NCBI GenBank assembly: GCA_963920765.1
Contig: OY987242.1
Location: forward strand, 6,846,789 to 6,910,788
Direction of reading: 5' to 3'
Length of the DNA: 64,000 nucleotides
From: Ulota crispa
Lineage: Eukaryota > Streptophyta > Bryopsida > Orthotrichales > Orthotrichaceae
The notes beneath the pieces are model-generated. The model was not told the DNA's origin, did no database searches, and saw only the letters and a program-made list of their open reading frames with translations. Both the position numbers and the translations under genes were made by a program. Of the stretch, positions 36,801 to 49,500 are shown piece by piece. The stretch's first letter is position 1; each line of letters starts with the position of its first letter.

Positions 36801-38340
36801 ATATTCAACCAGCATTCATGCCGGGGATTTGTTTCCATAACAAGACTCTATTTTCACATGATCAGTCATGCTGGTTCAAGCATGCTTTATCCCGGTCCAA
36901 AATGAAGCACAAAGCCACGCTAAATACCGACATGATTTTGAGATAAAATCTTAATGTTATGTTCATTAAAATGAAAATATTTCAAGATAGTGGCACTTTT
37001 TAAGCACTTGCGTGTCATAGTTTGGATACTTTGAAACATGCCAGTGTCACAAAGATGACCATCCATACTTTCCACGTGCAATTGTTTGGTTTCCACCCCT
37101 ATACAATTGGGCTCCATTGAGGTTTTATCGCCTTGTAATTGGTGTTGATTACAGAAGTTTGCATCTCTTTGTTTTTCTGATATTAGGCTGCCTTTTACAG
37201 ATTCATGGAATCCTCAACGCTGTTTCATGGGGCATTTTACTTCCAATTGGAGCAATGGCAGCTCGGTATTTGCGCCCCTTCGAATTTGCTGATCCTGCAT
37301 GGTTTTACGTGCATGTGTTCTGTCAACTTACGGGTTACGCTGGAGGAACAGCAGGCTGGATTATAGGCTTGAAACTCCAGCAAGTTGCCCATCCTATCAA
37401 GTACAAGCACAGGAACCTTGGAATTGTAATCTGGGTCTTGGCCACTTTCCAGGTACTAAAACTAGCCATCACTCAATGCCACATTTAACAGTCCAAAGTC
37501 CAGAATTCAAAAAAAAAAAACCACACCTTCAGAGGAGTTTGAAGTTTTGTTGATATGGAGCCTTAAATTTGCATGATAGATCCCTTGATTGGGTCAATCC
37601 CTGCTCAGAGAGTTAAATTCTAGAGGATGTACATGTACAGTACATGACATCAAAATATCTCTCAATCACCATGACCTTGTATAATCCAAATTCATCCTCA
37701 TAATTCAAAAATTAGTTAGACATGGCATCACTCCTAACTATTGCTGATTCTCCACAGTGGAATCATTTATCTCAGATCTATGACATATAAAGTAAGGTTC
37801 TCATCACATTGTGAGCCATGATAAAATCCATTGATTTTATGGCAAATAATGTCATGGACCTGGATGATAACATTTAATGTTGATTTTGTTAAATTAGCGT
37901 GGTTTAGGCCGCAATGCTTGAACCCACAATCTATACTAGTCTTAGTTTGTGAACTTAACTTAAACCTTTGTGAATATGTATGTCACAACTTTTGGCACAT
38001 GGATGCCAGCATTTTAACAAAATTGATATTATTTGTTGTGAATCTATTGCAGATTATAGCAGCTATACTTTTGAGGCCAAAGAAGAAACATAAGAGACGA
38101 ATTTTTTGGGATGTAGTACACCATACCATTGGTTACGCAGTCATCATCTTAGCCATCGTTAATATCTTTGAAGGCATCCATCTCCTTGGTGAAAAAAGGT
38201 GGAAACGGATTTACATCATTGTTCTTGTCGCCCTCGCTCTCATTGCTGTGGTTCTAGAGCTCATCACCTGGTTTCATTGGATGCAAAAGCGAAGTAGGAA
38301 GAAACATCACAAGCACAGTCAGCTTGATGGAGTTACATAG
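33888..38340 (+). CDS. Cytochrome b561 and DOMON domain protein
   Basis: Four exons: 33888..34092, 34785..35218, 37201..37452, 38053..38340; 392 residues. The family (CYBDOM) moves electrons across the plasma membrane, usually with ascorbate as cytosolic donor. Residues 1-26 form a signal peptide. The DOMON domain follows, with [15 protein letters not shown] and the diagnostic [20 protein letters not shown]. Exons 3 and 4 encode the b561 core: [38 protein letters not shown] and [12 protein letters not shown], with candidate haem histidines H215, H251, H283 and H320/H321, then a final membrane helix and a Lys/His-rich tail. Exon 1 could also end at 34120, but only the 34092 donor gives the phase required by exon 2; the acceptor may be 34784 or a neighbouring in-frame AG. 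Intron 2 is large (1982 bp) and holds a TTAA-type element. Confidence 0.9.
35240..35483. mobile_element. TTAA-type element in cytochrome b561 intron 2
   Basis: TTAA precedes CCTCTAAGCGTCA. The right end TGACACTTAAGGG is the inverse of CCCTTAAGTGTCA (10 of 13 positions agree) and is followed by CTAA, one base from TTAA. 244 bp. It begins 20 bp after the exon 2 donor. Confidence 0.5.
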
Positions 38341-39454
38341 TAATTGCCATTACGGTTATGTGTGATTGTTCTATATAAAATGAGGGATGGAGAGGTAGCG
38401 TAAATGGCTGTAAAATGGCAAGCCTATAGTGAGGGGTAAGGGAAGTACCGCACTGGATACTGTTTGCATATATTTCGGGGGTGCATTTTCAACGTTTGTT
38501 GAACAAGAGTGTACGAAGCAAGGTTTCTGAGACAAGAAATTTTAGCTTATGATCACGTATGATCTATTCTAGAGAGGAGCTGTACAGTTTAGCATTGTGA
38601 ATCATTCAAATGCATTATGTATACAGATATTTGACGACTTTGAATATACTCATGCGATAACCAACCATATCACTGCCCAGAATGACAAATCTTGGATTTC
38701 TTAAACCATAACTGTGGGACAGTTTTTCCTAATGCAAATCGAATTTTCAACAGGTGGTATAAATGCAGGCTAATTCCAATAATTGGTAACAGCCTGTACA
38801 CATGATGTGCATTAGTCTAATCCAATTTAATGCAGTTGCAAATTACAGCAAGTCCACCAATGGAACCCCTCTACGATGACATTTTTATGAGTTGCATATC
38901 TGCCCTGCAATTGCAGCACAACTTAACTTACTACGATTACCATTATTTCAATTTGACTGAAATCTTACCATTGTTCTAGAGATAAACGCCCCGCATTTCT
39001 CACCAAATATACAGCTTGAAAACCCATCCGAGGTGAAGAACAAAACCTGCGTCTCCAGCCTTCACAATCGTCGAAGCTTTGACGAAGGCATCTCTGATCT
39101 TTAGCGACCACTTACATGATCTTTGATGGCCTGAAAAGCGAACAATTGCCAGACATTGCAATGGCTTAGTCCATAAGATTTGATCGCCAATCAAAACTCA
39201 CGAACTGCGATTGACGAAGCACAGCTCCTCTCGCTTGGTTGGCTTTCAGAGTTATAATGCAACGGGTATTCTCGTTGCAAGTCCTCTGCGCCCCTAATGA
39301 AAAGCGGAGAGATCCTAGTCACCACATCGTATCACTCCTTCGGTATCAAGGGGTATGTTGAAGTGGGAAAGATGCTCCTAATAGCGACTGTTTCAGCATA
39401 CCATTAGGAGCCTCTTTGAAAATGAGGCTTGTATCGCTACCACTTGATGATGAT
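38341..39454. other. Spacer between convergent genes
   Basis: This is 3' UTR of the cytochrome b561 gene on the left and of the ABC ATPase gene on the right. A 9-bp perfect stem GCTCCTAAT / ATTAGGAGC (39374-39382 and 39403-39411) lies just past the ATPase stop. Nothing else recognised. Confidence 0.5.
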
Positions 39455-42403
39455 TCAATGTGTCGGCAGGGCAGGAGGCCAGGGCTGTTCCTTCAGAATA
39501 CCGCCCATTTCCATTTGCCAAGCACGGTCTACCAATGGCGTCAACTCCCTACACACACACACATGACGTTAGAGGATGAACATGCAGTTGAAGTGACAAA
39601 GGCAACATAAAATACAAACACTGGCAGCTAATTTAGCACATAAGAAAAAAGAACAACCAGCTAAGAGCATGAAACATCATTATTGACAGATAACACATTT
39701 ATACTGGATACTTTCATGTGGATGATGATGATGGTGCAAGGGATGTACTTGAGGTCATGGCTGACGACAATAAGGGTGCACTCTTTTTTGAGTCCCCACA
39801 ACAACTTCATCACATCTGCGCGTGCTTTCCAATCTGACCACAAGAGCACATAAATGGGTCATCAGCACATTCACCAACGTCGTTGGAACAATTAAACAAC
39901 GTAATATCCTTTCCACCAGTGGACAATCAATAACCGTCAAAATGTAGAAGGGTGACAGCTCCACAGTAGATTCCAAGTCATCCTAGTTCTTTCAATCAAG
40001 TCTCTTTTTCAAATGAGGCAAAGCGTCTAGGCAGGTAAGTTGCTCTTAAATTGCAATGCAGTAAAAGCACTAAGTCAGTCGAAGGGTTGAAAACCTAGGC
40101 CAGCGAGGGGTTCATCCAAAAGAAGCAGATCGGGCATTCGAACCTGCCACATAAGATGGAAAGTGATAAAGGCGCTTTGATATACACAACAACTTCACCA
40201 AACTTGCCTCAACAGATACCTAGCCAGGTTCCAAACATTGCTTTTAAATTATTCCAACACACGAAGTCTGAAGCCTGCATGATGGGAAATACCAGTTGCA
40301 CAGCTAATGCTAGACGTCGTTTATATCCGCCACTTAGAGCTCGCGGATTGGTGTCAAAAGCGATGTCAGCCATTCCAACCTACAAAACCAGAAGTTGACA
40401 CTCGTACCTGGACTTTGAAAGACATCGTTCACATCGACAAGCCAAGGAGACAGTCCACTACAGCATTCCAGCCAAAATATGAAGATAGTTGTTCTGAGGA
40501 ACTTCTCCAGATAAAACTACCAATCAGAACTAAAATTCTGAAGAAAACTTTTGCCTTAAATCACTTCCAATTTCTTCATTTGGAATGATACAGAACACAA
40601 AAGCCATAAACACTAACAGCATAGCTTAGAAAAAGTACCGCAAATACAGCCGCCTGTAACCTCATTGCAAGCTGCTGTCTCAAAACCATATCTTCCATTC
40701 TTCTGGGCCATCCGAAAGTGAGCTCTTCCAAAACTGTGTCAGCTACAAAGTAGCTGCCAGTAAACGCATGAAGAGATTATCTCCATGATTGCAATCAACC
40801 GACAAATGTCAAGTATCAAACTAATGAAAGCATTGTTGGTAGTTCGATCACAGGTATCACATTGAAGATAAAAGTATCTTATAGATTGGTTCAAACTCTT
40901 GCAGCGGCATGGCAGGAAATTGCACTTACCGTTCAGGAAACTGGAAAACGATTCCGACTTTTGAAGAAAGCGATTTTTGTGCGCTGTCTCTACCAAGGCT
41001 AATTGAACCGTCCGTAGGTGTTGCCAAGCCTGCTAAAACCTGCTGGCAAGAAGGAAGTTAACCTCAAGTTTCATCTCTGGAATGCCTCATCAAAGGTGAA
41101 GTGTTAAACACTTGCCTGCAAAAGTGTTGTTTTCCCGCTGCCACTGCGACCATATACTAGTCCAAGACTGGTGAAAACAATCATCCAATATATTATAAAA
41201 GGTTAGTATCAAATATAGAATAGGCTTCGTTTAAACCAAGGAATCCATAATTGTAGCTATTCAAGTAACTGTAGATCTATGTAACTGCAAAAGATGATGC
41301 GAAACCACATGACTGATTCGGTTTAGAGTAAATCCAATCGAAGCACAGAAGCCACAAGCAATTCTTCGTCAGATACACACGGTAAGACTGTTCACATGTT
41401 TGGTATGTTACCTTCTTTCGGAGAGGGAGAGAGAAACATCATTAAGCAGATTAATTGCCGTACCCGGTGGCCTGTACTTGACACCTAGCACCTGCACAAA
41501 ATCTCACTCCTCTTCAGTAAATGAGGAAACAGGCCTCAAATCCAACACCATAATATAAACTTAGTAATAATACCAATAAAACAATTGAGGTATACCAAAG
41601 TTCACAAGGAATTAAACAAGTCGACAACAATCCTTAAACAAAACAAAGAGTCAATAGCACGTTCCTACACCTTTCACAACAGATATTTAGCTAATCGGAA
41701 AAAAACTCAAACTCAACACCTCGATTGTAGGATGGCTTACTCTTCAACTGTAAGAGTTGAAGAGAAACTAGACAACTTCTACCACGTGATCAAGCTGCAG
41801 TATTATCACTTGCGACATGACAATATGGGAATTGTAGCAAAAGAAAATTCAGACAAAAAAAGCCTCGAAGCTACAATGATGTTTCTGGTGCCTTCTATAT
41901 GCAAGAAACCTAATAAAGATGGCCTTGATGAGTCAGAATTCAATAATCTCCGCCCAAACTATAACACTGGCGTACTGTATTCCAATTCCAAAGAATCTCA
42001 TTGATAGAGGTAACCAGTAAATGCCTCCGTACCAATGCCAGGGCAGAGATACATTAGGGTCTATAATTTAGAAATCCATCTCGAACTTAGCAAGCTCTAC
42101 ACAAACCTGAAGAAACTCGTGATCGCGTTTCGAAGTCGCTGAGCCACCACCACTTTCCATTCCCAAAGCCTGCGCTGCTTCAACCAACTGTGGCCTCATT
42201 CTCTTCCTTGGAATACTAGTTGACTTAACTCTCCACAATCTGCTCACATTTCCACTCCACGAACTCTTCTTCTGGAGTGAAATTGTAAATGCAACGTGAC
42301 CGGTTTCTGAATGACAATGAAGGCTTGAAATGTTGTCATTCGAACAAAGTGCGGGAGGAATCCCCTTGAACTGACATGCAACAGACACGAAAGAAGAGGC
42401 CAT
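39455..42403 (-). CDS. ABCI11: Chloroplast ABC-type ATPase, ABCI11-like (NAP14-like)
   Basis: Nine exons on the minus strand: 42107..42403, 41412..41491, 41116..41167, 40930..41039, 40639..40753, 40293..40379, 40095..40143, 39749..39833, 39455..39548; all phases agree, 322 residues. It is a single soluble ATPase domain like Arabidopsis ABCI11 (At5g14100), a chloroplast half-module proposed to work in metal or ECF-type transport. Residues 1-95 are basic and Ser-rich, fitting a transit peptide. Motifs: KYRPPGT, Walker A GRSGSGKT (132-139), Q-loop VFQFPER, signature LSGGYKRR (233-240), Walker B LLLLDEP (253-259), AGLDWKARADV, and H-loop His289 in VVSHDL. All catalytic motifs are intact. The intron after exon 3 uses a GC donor (AG|GCAAGT). 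Telo-box sequence lies upstream of the ATG. Confidence 0.95.
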
Positions 42404-43830
42404 GGTTTTCAATATCAAGCAACTTTCTTGCGCTTTATCCTTTCAGCCTAAACCCTCATATCCTGCCAGCCTGGGCCAATTCCCTCGAAACAAAATCCAT
42501 TCGAGTCCAGCTCCGTCTGCACCCTGCACAAAGACGACGACAAACCACCATAAAAAAAAACCAGGCGCACCAGGATTTAGGTCTTAAGCAGGGTTTAGGG
42601 TTTAAGGAGGAACCACGAAAATTCACAGCAAGAGGAATCAGCAATCCATCGCAGTTTCCCAACTAAAAACTAATGATTTGAAAACTTGAAAGCTTTGAAT
42701 CTACAGAAGAAGTTTGTGTATTATACATTATGCTTTGGAGCAGTCTCACGAGTAAAACAATGTATCTAACCATAATAATCACTGCTAGGGTTGCATAAAA
42801 ACGAAATCTTCCGTTATATTCCATTTATTAACTGCAAATTTTGGTTGCCTTGGACCGCATTTTTTTCGATTCTGTACCTAAAGCATCCCTTTTGAAGATG
42901 TATATACGCATACAAACATTAGATAATGTTCAAAAACGTGTAAATTGTTACCGAACTAGAAATCAAGAACGGAGCAAATAACCTTATTGTCCCATTCATC
43001 AACGCTGATAACCAGACAGCAATGCACACCTTCGGAATCATTTGAAATCTTCAAAAGTTCAACGAATCCGCTCAATTGTCGTTGCAGTATATGTAGCTGA
43101 TAGCACTCACCAGATTATCATTTTTTAGTTAAATCTATTCTCTCTCGCACCTACTAAGCTCTCCTTTGACGGAACGCACGTAATTGTTTTCACCTGGATA
43201 TCGATCATGTGTCAATCTAGACACAAATTAACGAAATGAGAAATGAAATTCCAGCAGTAGAATCAAAAGACAATAATGAGTTACTCCGAATTACCTACTC
43301 GAATCTACAAAAGTAGTTTTACAACTCAGGCGCCGCGATAAACAAAATACCTAAACTCTTACAATTGGAACCAAAAAACAAGGAAAAAGCAATCTTGCAA
43401 AGGTACACGGGATTCAACCTTCAGCGGCTCCTGTGCCAAAATCCACGGAACAGAGGACGCGATATCTGGAAGTGAGCAGGTCTCCGAGAACATCGAAACG
43501 GGAGAATCAGAAGTTGATTGTGCTGCAGGGGAACTGTGAAGGAAACTCCAATTGGCGCTACTTTAAGCTGGAATAAAATTTAAAAAGACTAAGAGACATT
43601 ACTGGAAAACCGGAGAAGGAGAGACGAATGGCAGTAACAATAAAAGACACCAATGGTCGCTCCTCTCTGTAATTTTTCCTCGAGACCTTCACAAAACTTA
43701 TTGCTCTGCGTGCAACAACTCCAAAGAGACGCCGAAGGAAAACAGGACCCTGACTCTGGAGAAACATTGGTCCAGTGCGCGGTCGACGGACCCTGTCACG
43801 GCTACGGATGACGGAGCCTATGACCAAGTG
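42404..43830 (-). promoter_or_regulatory. Probable 5' leader and promoter of the ABCI11-like gene
   Basis: A double telo-box (minus strand TAAACCCTAAACCC, 42591-42604) lies about 190 bp upstream of the ATG. Balanced composition continues to about 43.83 kb, where it changes sharply to AT-rich repeat DNA. Short open frames here have no recognised motif. Confidence 0.45.
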
Positions 43831-44324
43831 AACTTCAAAAAATTACATTATGAACTCCATTTTGTCATTATGTAGTATGAATGTGTTTTTTATTTGTTTA
43901 TTTTTAAATCGGTCATATAATTACTTGTCTTCTTCAAACTATTTCTTTTTTTACACTCATCTGAAAATCTGAAATTATTGTGAGTTTTTGACAAAAAATA
44001 TATATAAAGAAGTATCATATCGAATATAGCTTAAGCTCAATAACATTGGGATTTTCAATTGAGGCACAATCTCTAAATCCAAACTAGATTTCTATGTCAT
44101 TCTATGTTTTGAAATAAAGATACAAGTTCCTTCCCTTAAACTGCAAACTGCAAGGATATAACAATTTTTTGGGATTGTTGGAAGTGTTTGAGTAAAGTAG
44201 AAACTACATTTGGGAGTCTTCATTGAGTTAATAGTGCTACTCCAAAGCAAAATGGTATAAAATAAATAAAAAGTATTTGAATTTCAAATCAAGTTTTGAG
44301 AACAAAAGTTAAAAGTACTAATAT

Positions 44325-45214
44325 ACATGATATTGTACAATACCCTCAAGAAAGTTTATGTGCCACCCTTTTATGGCATCCAAAGAAGTATGTAAAACAA
44401 AGAACATAACTGACATTTCATTCTCACATTGTTAGTATGCAATCCTTATGCAATTTTGATACCAAATTTTAGTTACTAAGACCCAAAATCCTATTTTTGA
44501 TAAATGTTTTTATGTCAAAATCATGGTTTTACAAGAAAGTTGATTAATAAACGTTGATGATGAATTTTTGAGATTTGATTGCGTGGATATGTAGGAGACA
44601 TCCATATGCACATCTTTCTTTCAAACAAACATTTCCAAAAAGTTTCAAAATTCCATCTATAGAGATTTTAATGTTAGGGTGATCATGACCAAATTTAGTA
44701 AAATACATATTTCTTCATGGAAATTAGTTTTTGTTACTTAACACATACATTGTGATTAAGTTTGTACTTTTAAACATGATGGTATGATTATTTTGCCAAA
44801 AACTAATTTCCATAAAGAAATATGTATTTTACTAAATTTGGTCATGATCACCCTAACATTAAAATCTCTATAGATGGAATTTTGAAACTTTTTGGAAATG
44901 TTTGTTTGAAAGAAAGATGTGCATATGGATGTCTCCTACATATCCACGCAATCAAATCTCAAAAATTCATCATCAACGTTTATTAATCAACTTTCTCATA
45001 AAACCATGATTTTGACACAAAAACATTTACCAAAAATAGGATTTTGGGTTTTAGTAACTGAAATTTGATATGCTTGATCAAGATTGCATGAGGATTGCAT
45101 ACTAACAATGTGAGAGTTAAATGTCAATTGTATTCTTTGTTTTACATACTTCTTTGGATGCCATAAACGGGTGGTACATAGACTTTCTTGAGGGTACTAT
45201 ACAATACAAGATGT
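44325..45214. repeat. Long inverted repeat (hairpin), arms of about 410 bp and a 63-bp loop
   Basis: The left arm (44325-44733) and right arm (44797-45214) are near-perfect inverses. For example, CCAAATTTAGTAAAATACAT pairs with ATGTATTTTACTAAATTTGG, and GGATATGTAGGAGACATCC with GGATGTCTCCTACATATCC. Arm differences are single bases and a few short indels, mostly in the outer third. The loop is 44734-44796. It is not related by eye to the CCCCTAAAGG families. No coding capacity. Confidence 0.9.
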
Positions 45215-45239
45215 TTCAATTAGTGTGAATTTTGAAATA

Positions 45240-45383
45240 AACTAGAAGAAAAACATGTCCTAAACAATTGGTTCACAACAACTGCAAATGTCCTAAACAA
45301 ATATGTAATAACTCAATTATAGTCTTTTGAGACATTTGCACTCATTGTAAACTAGTTGTTTAGAAGACATTTTTCTTCTAGTG
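45240..45383. mobile_element. CACTA-like MITE, 144 bp
   Basis: The right end is the inverse of CACTAGAAGAAAAA; the left end is the same with the first C changed to A. About 50 bp of each end pair, including AACAA..GTT..ACAA..TGCAAATGTC. ATA occurs on both sides (45237-45239 and 45384-45386), fitting the 3-bp duplication of CACTA elements. Confidence 0.75.
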
Positions 45384-45521
45384 ATAGTACCGCAGGATCT
45401 ATGAGCACTATTTTAAATGAATCTATTCAATTAGTGCAAAGGGGTGGTAGTGTGACATGTTTTTGGGCCTCATTCTTGTATTAGGGGTGTTGAGCACAAT
45501 TGTTTGTGCAAATTAACTTAA

Positions 45522-45713
45522 CCCCTAAAGTCCCAAGGGGTGTTTTCACCAAAAACTACCAAATATGTGTTTTTTCAATATGTTGATTTGAATTTTAACT
45601 TGAAAACTATTTTTCAAACTTCAACCATACAAAATTGTAGTAAGATATTTTAGTATTGAGTGCAAAAAATTTCAGCCTATTTGACCACACGGATTGAAAG
45701 ATTATAGCATTTG

Positions 45714-45775
<62 letters not shown>

Positions 45776-46505
45776 CATGCCCAATTAGGTCAGCAAACTT
45801 TGAGCCTCTTTGGAGTCACATTTTTGGTTGGCATGAATTAAAGTTTTTTTTTCCACTAATGTTTAAATCTGGTTAGGTACACTCATGAAAAGTTTCAAGA
45901 ACAAATTATGAATCTAACTTACTCTAAATTGCCAAGAATAAGGAAGTTAAGTGAATTGGCAATGCATTAGTCATTCTTTCATGATTTCTTGTGCACTCAA
46001 GACATCTTTCATTTGAAATCTGAATGATGAAGTTAGAGACAAACATTTGGAATGTTTGATAAAAAATTCAAGAGCTTCAAATTTATAGATTGAAAGATAA
46101 TAGGCCTTGAAGTTAGAGGAAAACATTTTTTCTTGAAACTACCTGAACATAGTTAACAAAGTTTGACTCCCTTTAGAATGTGATGTGAGACCTCAATTTA
46201 TTTATTTATTTGACTATTGTACACCATGTCTTTTTAGTTACATACTTGCCAAATTTCAAAAGTTGATGAGAGTTTTAGCATAAGATTCTCCAAAGATGCC
46301 CAAAATGCTCAAAGTGCCCAAATTCTTTTAGGTAGCACAACTTTTGAATTAGGCATCTGATTGGGGAAAAATTTATATTTTCACTTGGGGGATACATATT
46401 TACACCTTGTTTAACAATTTTGAGGACACCCAATAAAAATTAACTCCATATGACCCTAGCCAAGTTCTCCAATGGTTGTTGAATAAACACTTGGGCCTTT
46501 AGGGG
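45522..46505. mobile_element. TTAA-type element, subfamily B copy 1 (both ends intact)
   Basis: Left end CCCCTAAAGTCCCAAG after TTAA (45518-45521). The right end is the inverse of CCCCTAAAGGCCCAAG before TTAA (46506-46509). 984 bp. A truncated, inverted copy lies at 18984-19537. The interior holds an (AT)n microsatellite and no long reading frame, so it is non-autonomous. Confidence 0.8.
45716..45772. repeat. (AT)n microsatellite
   Basis: About 28 uninterrupted AT dinucleotides inside the subfamily B element. Confidence 0.97.
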
Positions 46506-46509
46506 TTAA

Positions 46510-49500
46510 AGATGCACAAGTAATACTGCATCATCCTTCACAGACTCTTTGTTTGAGATGTGTTCTCACTATAAATCTTCAAGATTTTGACCACTTGAAT
46601 CACAATGATTGAGATAATATTTGAATACTTTAACATAATAAATGTATCTCAATTAATGTGAACAACCTTATTAGTGCACCTCATACATTCACTTGTTTTG
46701 GAATTGGTGCATGCTACCATTGTTAATGCAAAGCAAAATAATTGAAGCAACTTGTATAGTTTTCTTTTATTGGACAATTATGTACAATTTCAAAATATCA
46801 TTAATGATACTTAAGTTTATATTAACAATGGATAGCAATAAATTACTTATGAACAAAACATTTATGAAACTACTTTATACTTTGATAAGGGAAACTATTA
46901 GGTATCTTCCACTTTTTCCAAAGCCAAATACGGTAGAAAATCTATCTTTTAGGATTTGCAAATGGTATCAATGACACCTTCAATTGCAAATCTTTTTCAA
47001 AGGGATTTCAAGTACCATAAAAAAAACTTTTGTTTGTTCTACATTTGAATGGTTATCAAATTTCTTTTCTCAATTTAGTAATTTTTGATGACAATCATGC
47101 TTTGAAATTCAACATCATCTAAGTTACTCCTTTCATTGAGGTTATATAAAACCTATGTTGAGCAAAATTACATTGTAAATGCTTTTCTACAATATCCAAG
47201 ACACAAGGATCCATTGTGCTATAACAAAACAAAATAAAACAAAAAAGACACCTACTATAATGTGTTGATTAATATAGCCAATCTTGTTACCATAATTATA
47301 TCACTTCAACTTGTAATGAATAAGGGCGGCTTTACACTACAAGTCAAGTTTGGTTTCTAGCCTTTGACACTCCCAATGTTGACTTTTTATTGGATAGTTT
47401 TCTCAAAATTGCTTCAAGGTCTTTACACTATGAATTATATCAAAACCCTTAGGATAGGTTTTAATAAATTTAGGAAACAAGATATGGAACAAACATCACT
47501 ATTCCAAAATTGTGTTTTTCCAAAATGGGAAGCCAATTTTTGGCCCCTAGGTGATTGTCACATTTTATTAGAATACAAAACATTCTTTTGAGATAGTCAA
47601 CACTAAGGATGGAATAAAAGTATCAATAGCTCCACTTTATTTTATTCTTTATTTGTTTTCTCTTGAAATTTTCCAGGTTTGCACTAATGTCCTCAATTTT
47701 TTGACCTCAAGGTCTTTACACTCAAGAGAATTGGCCCCTATTATAATTTTGTAATGGTGGGTGCTTGATGTTGTTCTTGAGGCTATTTGGGTTGAAGTTT
47801 AGGTTGAAAAAAATTCCAAAATTTCATGATCTTAGCCCTTAGCATAAAGTAGTCTTAAACCTACTAGCTAGGTAGACAAAGACATGGCTAAAAATGCACA
47901 CTTGTTTTATCACTACTATTTTGGTTAGTTTTTCAAGTGAAAATTTTGCAAAATTCAACCATAGTTATCAACATTAGGAGTTGTCACACCTTCTCCAAGA
48001 ATGAAACTTCCATGAAGAATGAGTAATTTTGGAGTGAAAATAGGAGCATATGGGAGTACTTCTCTGTGAAGGTGTAGTTTCTCTATTTTGGATGGTGAAG
48101 AATGGAGAACAAAGAATGGTTAAAGCAAAAGAGCAACAAGGAAAGTAGAAGGAGCGATAGCTAAAACAAGAAAATAAATAGCTAAAATTGGAAAAGCCAC
48201 AAACTAGCTAGGGTAGCAAGGGTGAAAACAAGTAGCAACGGCAGAATGTTTTTGCACAAAGATTTCTTCACCCAATTCTTCTCCTCTTGAAGTGAAGAGA
48301 AAAATTTCTCAATTTTTAAAGAACAAGGTCTCCAAAACTAAAGAAGAGACAGCTAGAACCCCATTCTTTGAAGATTAAGAATGCTTGGCATGAAGAAGGT
48401 GTAACTACCTTTGAATATGTTCACTAAACAATGAAGTTGATCACACAGCTCGGTTTATTGCACATACATCAATGTGGAGTCAGAGTGGAAAAGTTTAAAT
48501 TTGTATAAACAATGGGAAAAACAATAATTTGGCTTGTTCTTCAATGGTATCCTGCTCTGTAGTTCTACACTTAAACAGGGTCTCTTAACCCTTTAAGGAC
48601 CACACTCATTTTCACAAAATCCGCTAAGAACAAGGGCTGTAAGCTTAGATGTGCAATTAACTCAAATATGGACCCATTTTCAATAATCCAACCGTACAAA
48701 TGGGAAGTACACCTTGTTTACTTTAAGGTACCAAAATTTTAGCTAGAACTATTGTTGGAGGTGAAACATTATAATGATTGAGTGAGCCGTATGCGGAAAA
48801 TCTCTAGTGTTTCATGCTTGTGTGGTTTTGAATGTTAACGCTTCATGCAAGCTTTGATTGAGAAGAGCCTTACATTTCTAGAAAGCAAGGTTTCTTACCT
48901 TTCTAGCAATACTAGTTTCACTCAAAATAGACAAAAATAGCAATCACAAGATGTAGCTAAGTGGACAAAAGGGTAAATAACCCACTTTCTTTGCTACCCT
49001 AAAACAATTCTACAAGAAATTTGATAGTTATTCTAAAAATCCAATTGGTGAAAACAATCAAAAATTGGCCTTAAATGTAGGATGACATATTTTAAAGCCA
49101 AAATGACAACAACATTTCAGTAGATTTTCAAATACTACAATTATAATACTACCGTATATAAAAACAATACAAGCATATTTCTTAAGCAATTTAAAAAAAA
49201 TTAGAATTGTGCAACTGAAATGTGGCATTCTTCTTGGATGTTTAATGTATTGTGTTGTTGCTTTGACCCATCTTTGACCAAATATGGATACGTATTTTGA
49301 GGCCATGATGTATAAACACCATTATTTATCAACTCCTGTATCCAATTCTATTGTTGTTTTTTGGGTTGGATGCAAAATTCTTGTGATCACAAGCGTACTT
49401 CAAGACCAAATTCTAGATTATTGAGCAATTTCAACCTACAAGCCAAAAACCACTCCCTGCGACCAAAATATGGTTGCGTGGTCTTTAACCCCTAAATGCC

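Noticed and set aside
43558-43827. 89-codon minus-strand frame far upstream of the ABCI11-like ATG
   Set aside because: No domain and no phase-compatible splice into the first coding exon; probably leader or promoter DNA.
44325-45214. CRISPR array or phage-like content among the inverted repeats
   Set aside because: The window is eukaryotic; repeats are inverted pairs, not regularly spaced direct repeats, and no associated genes exist.
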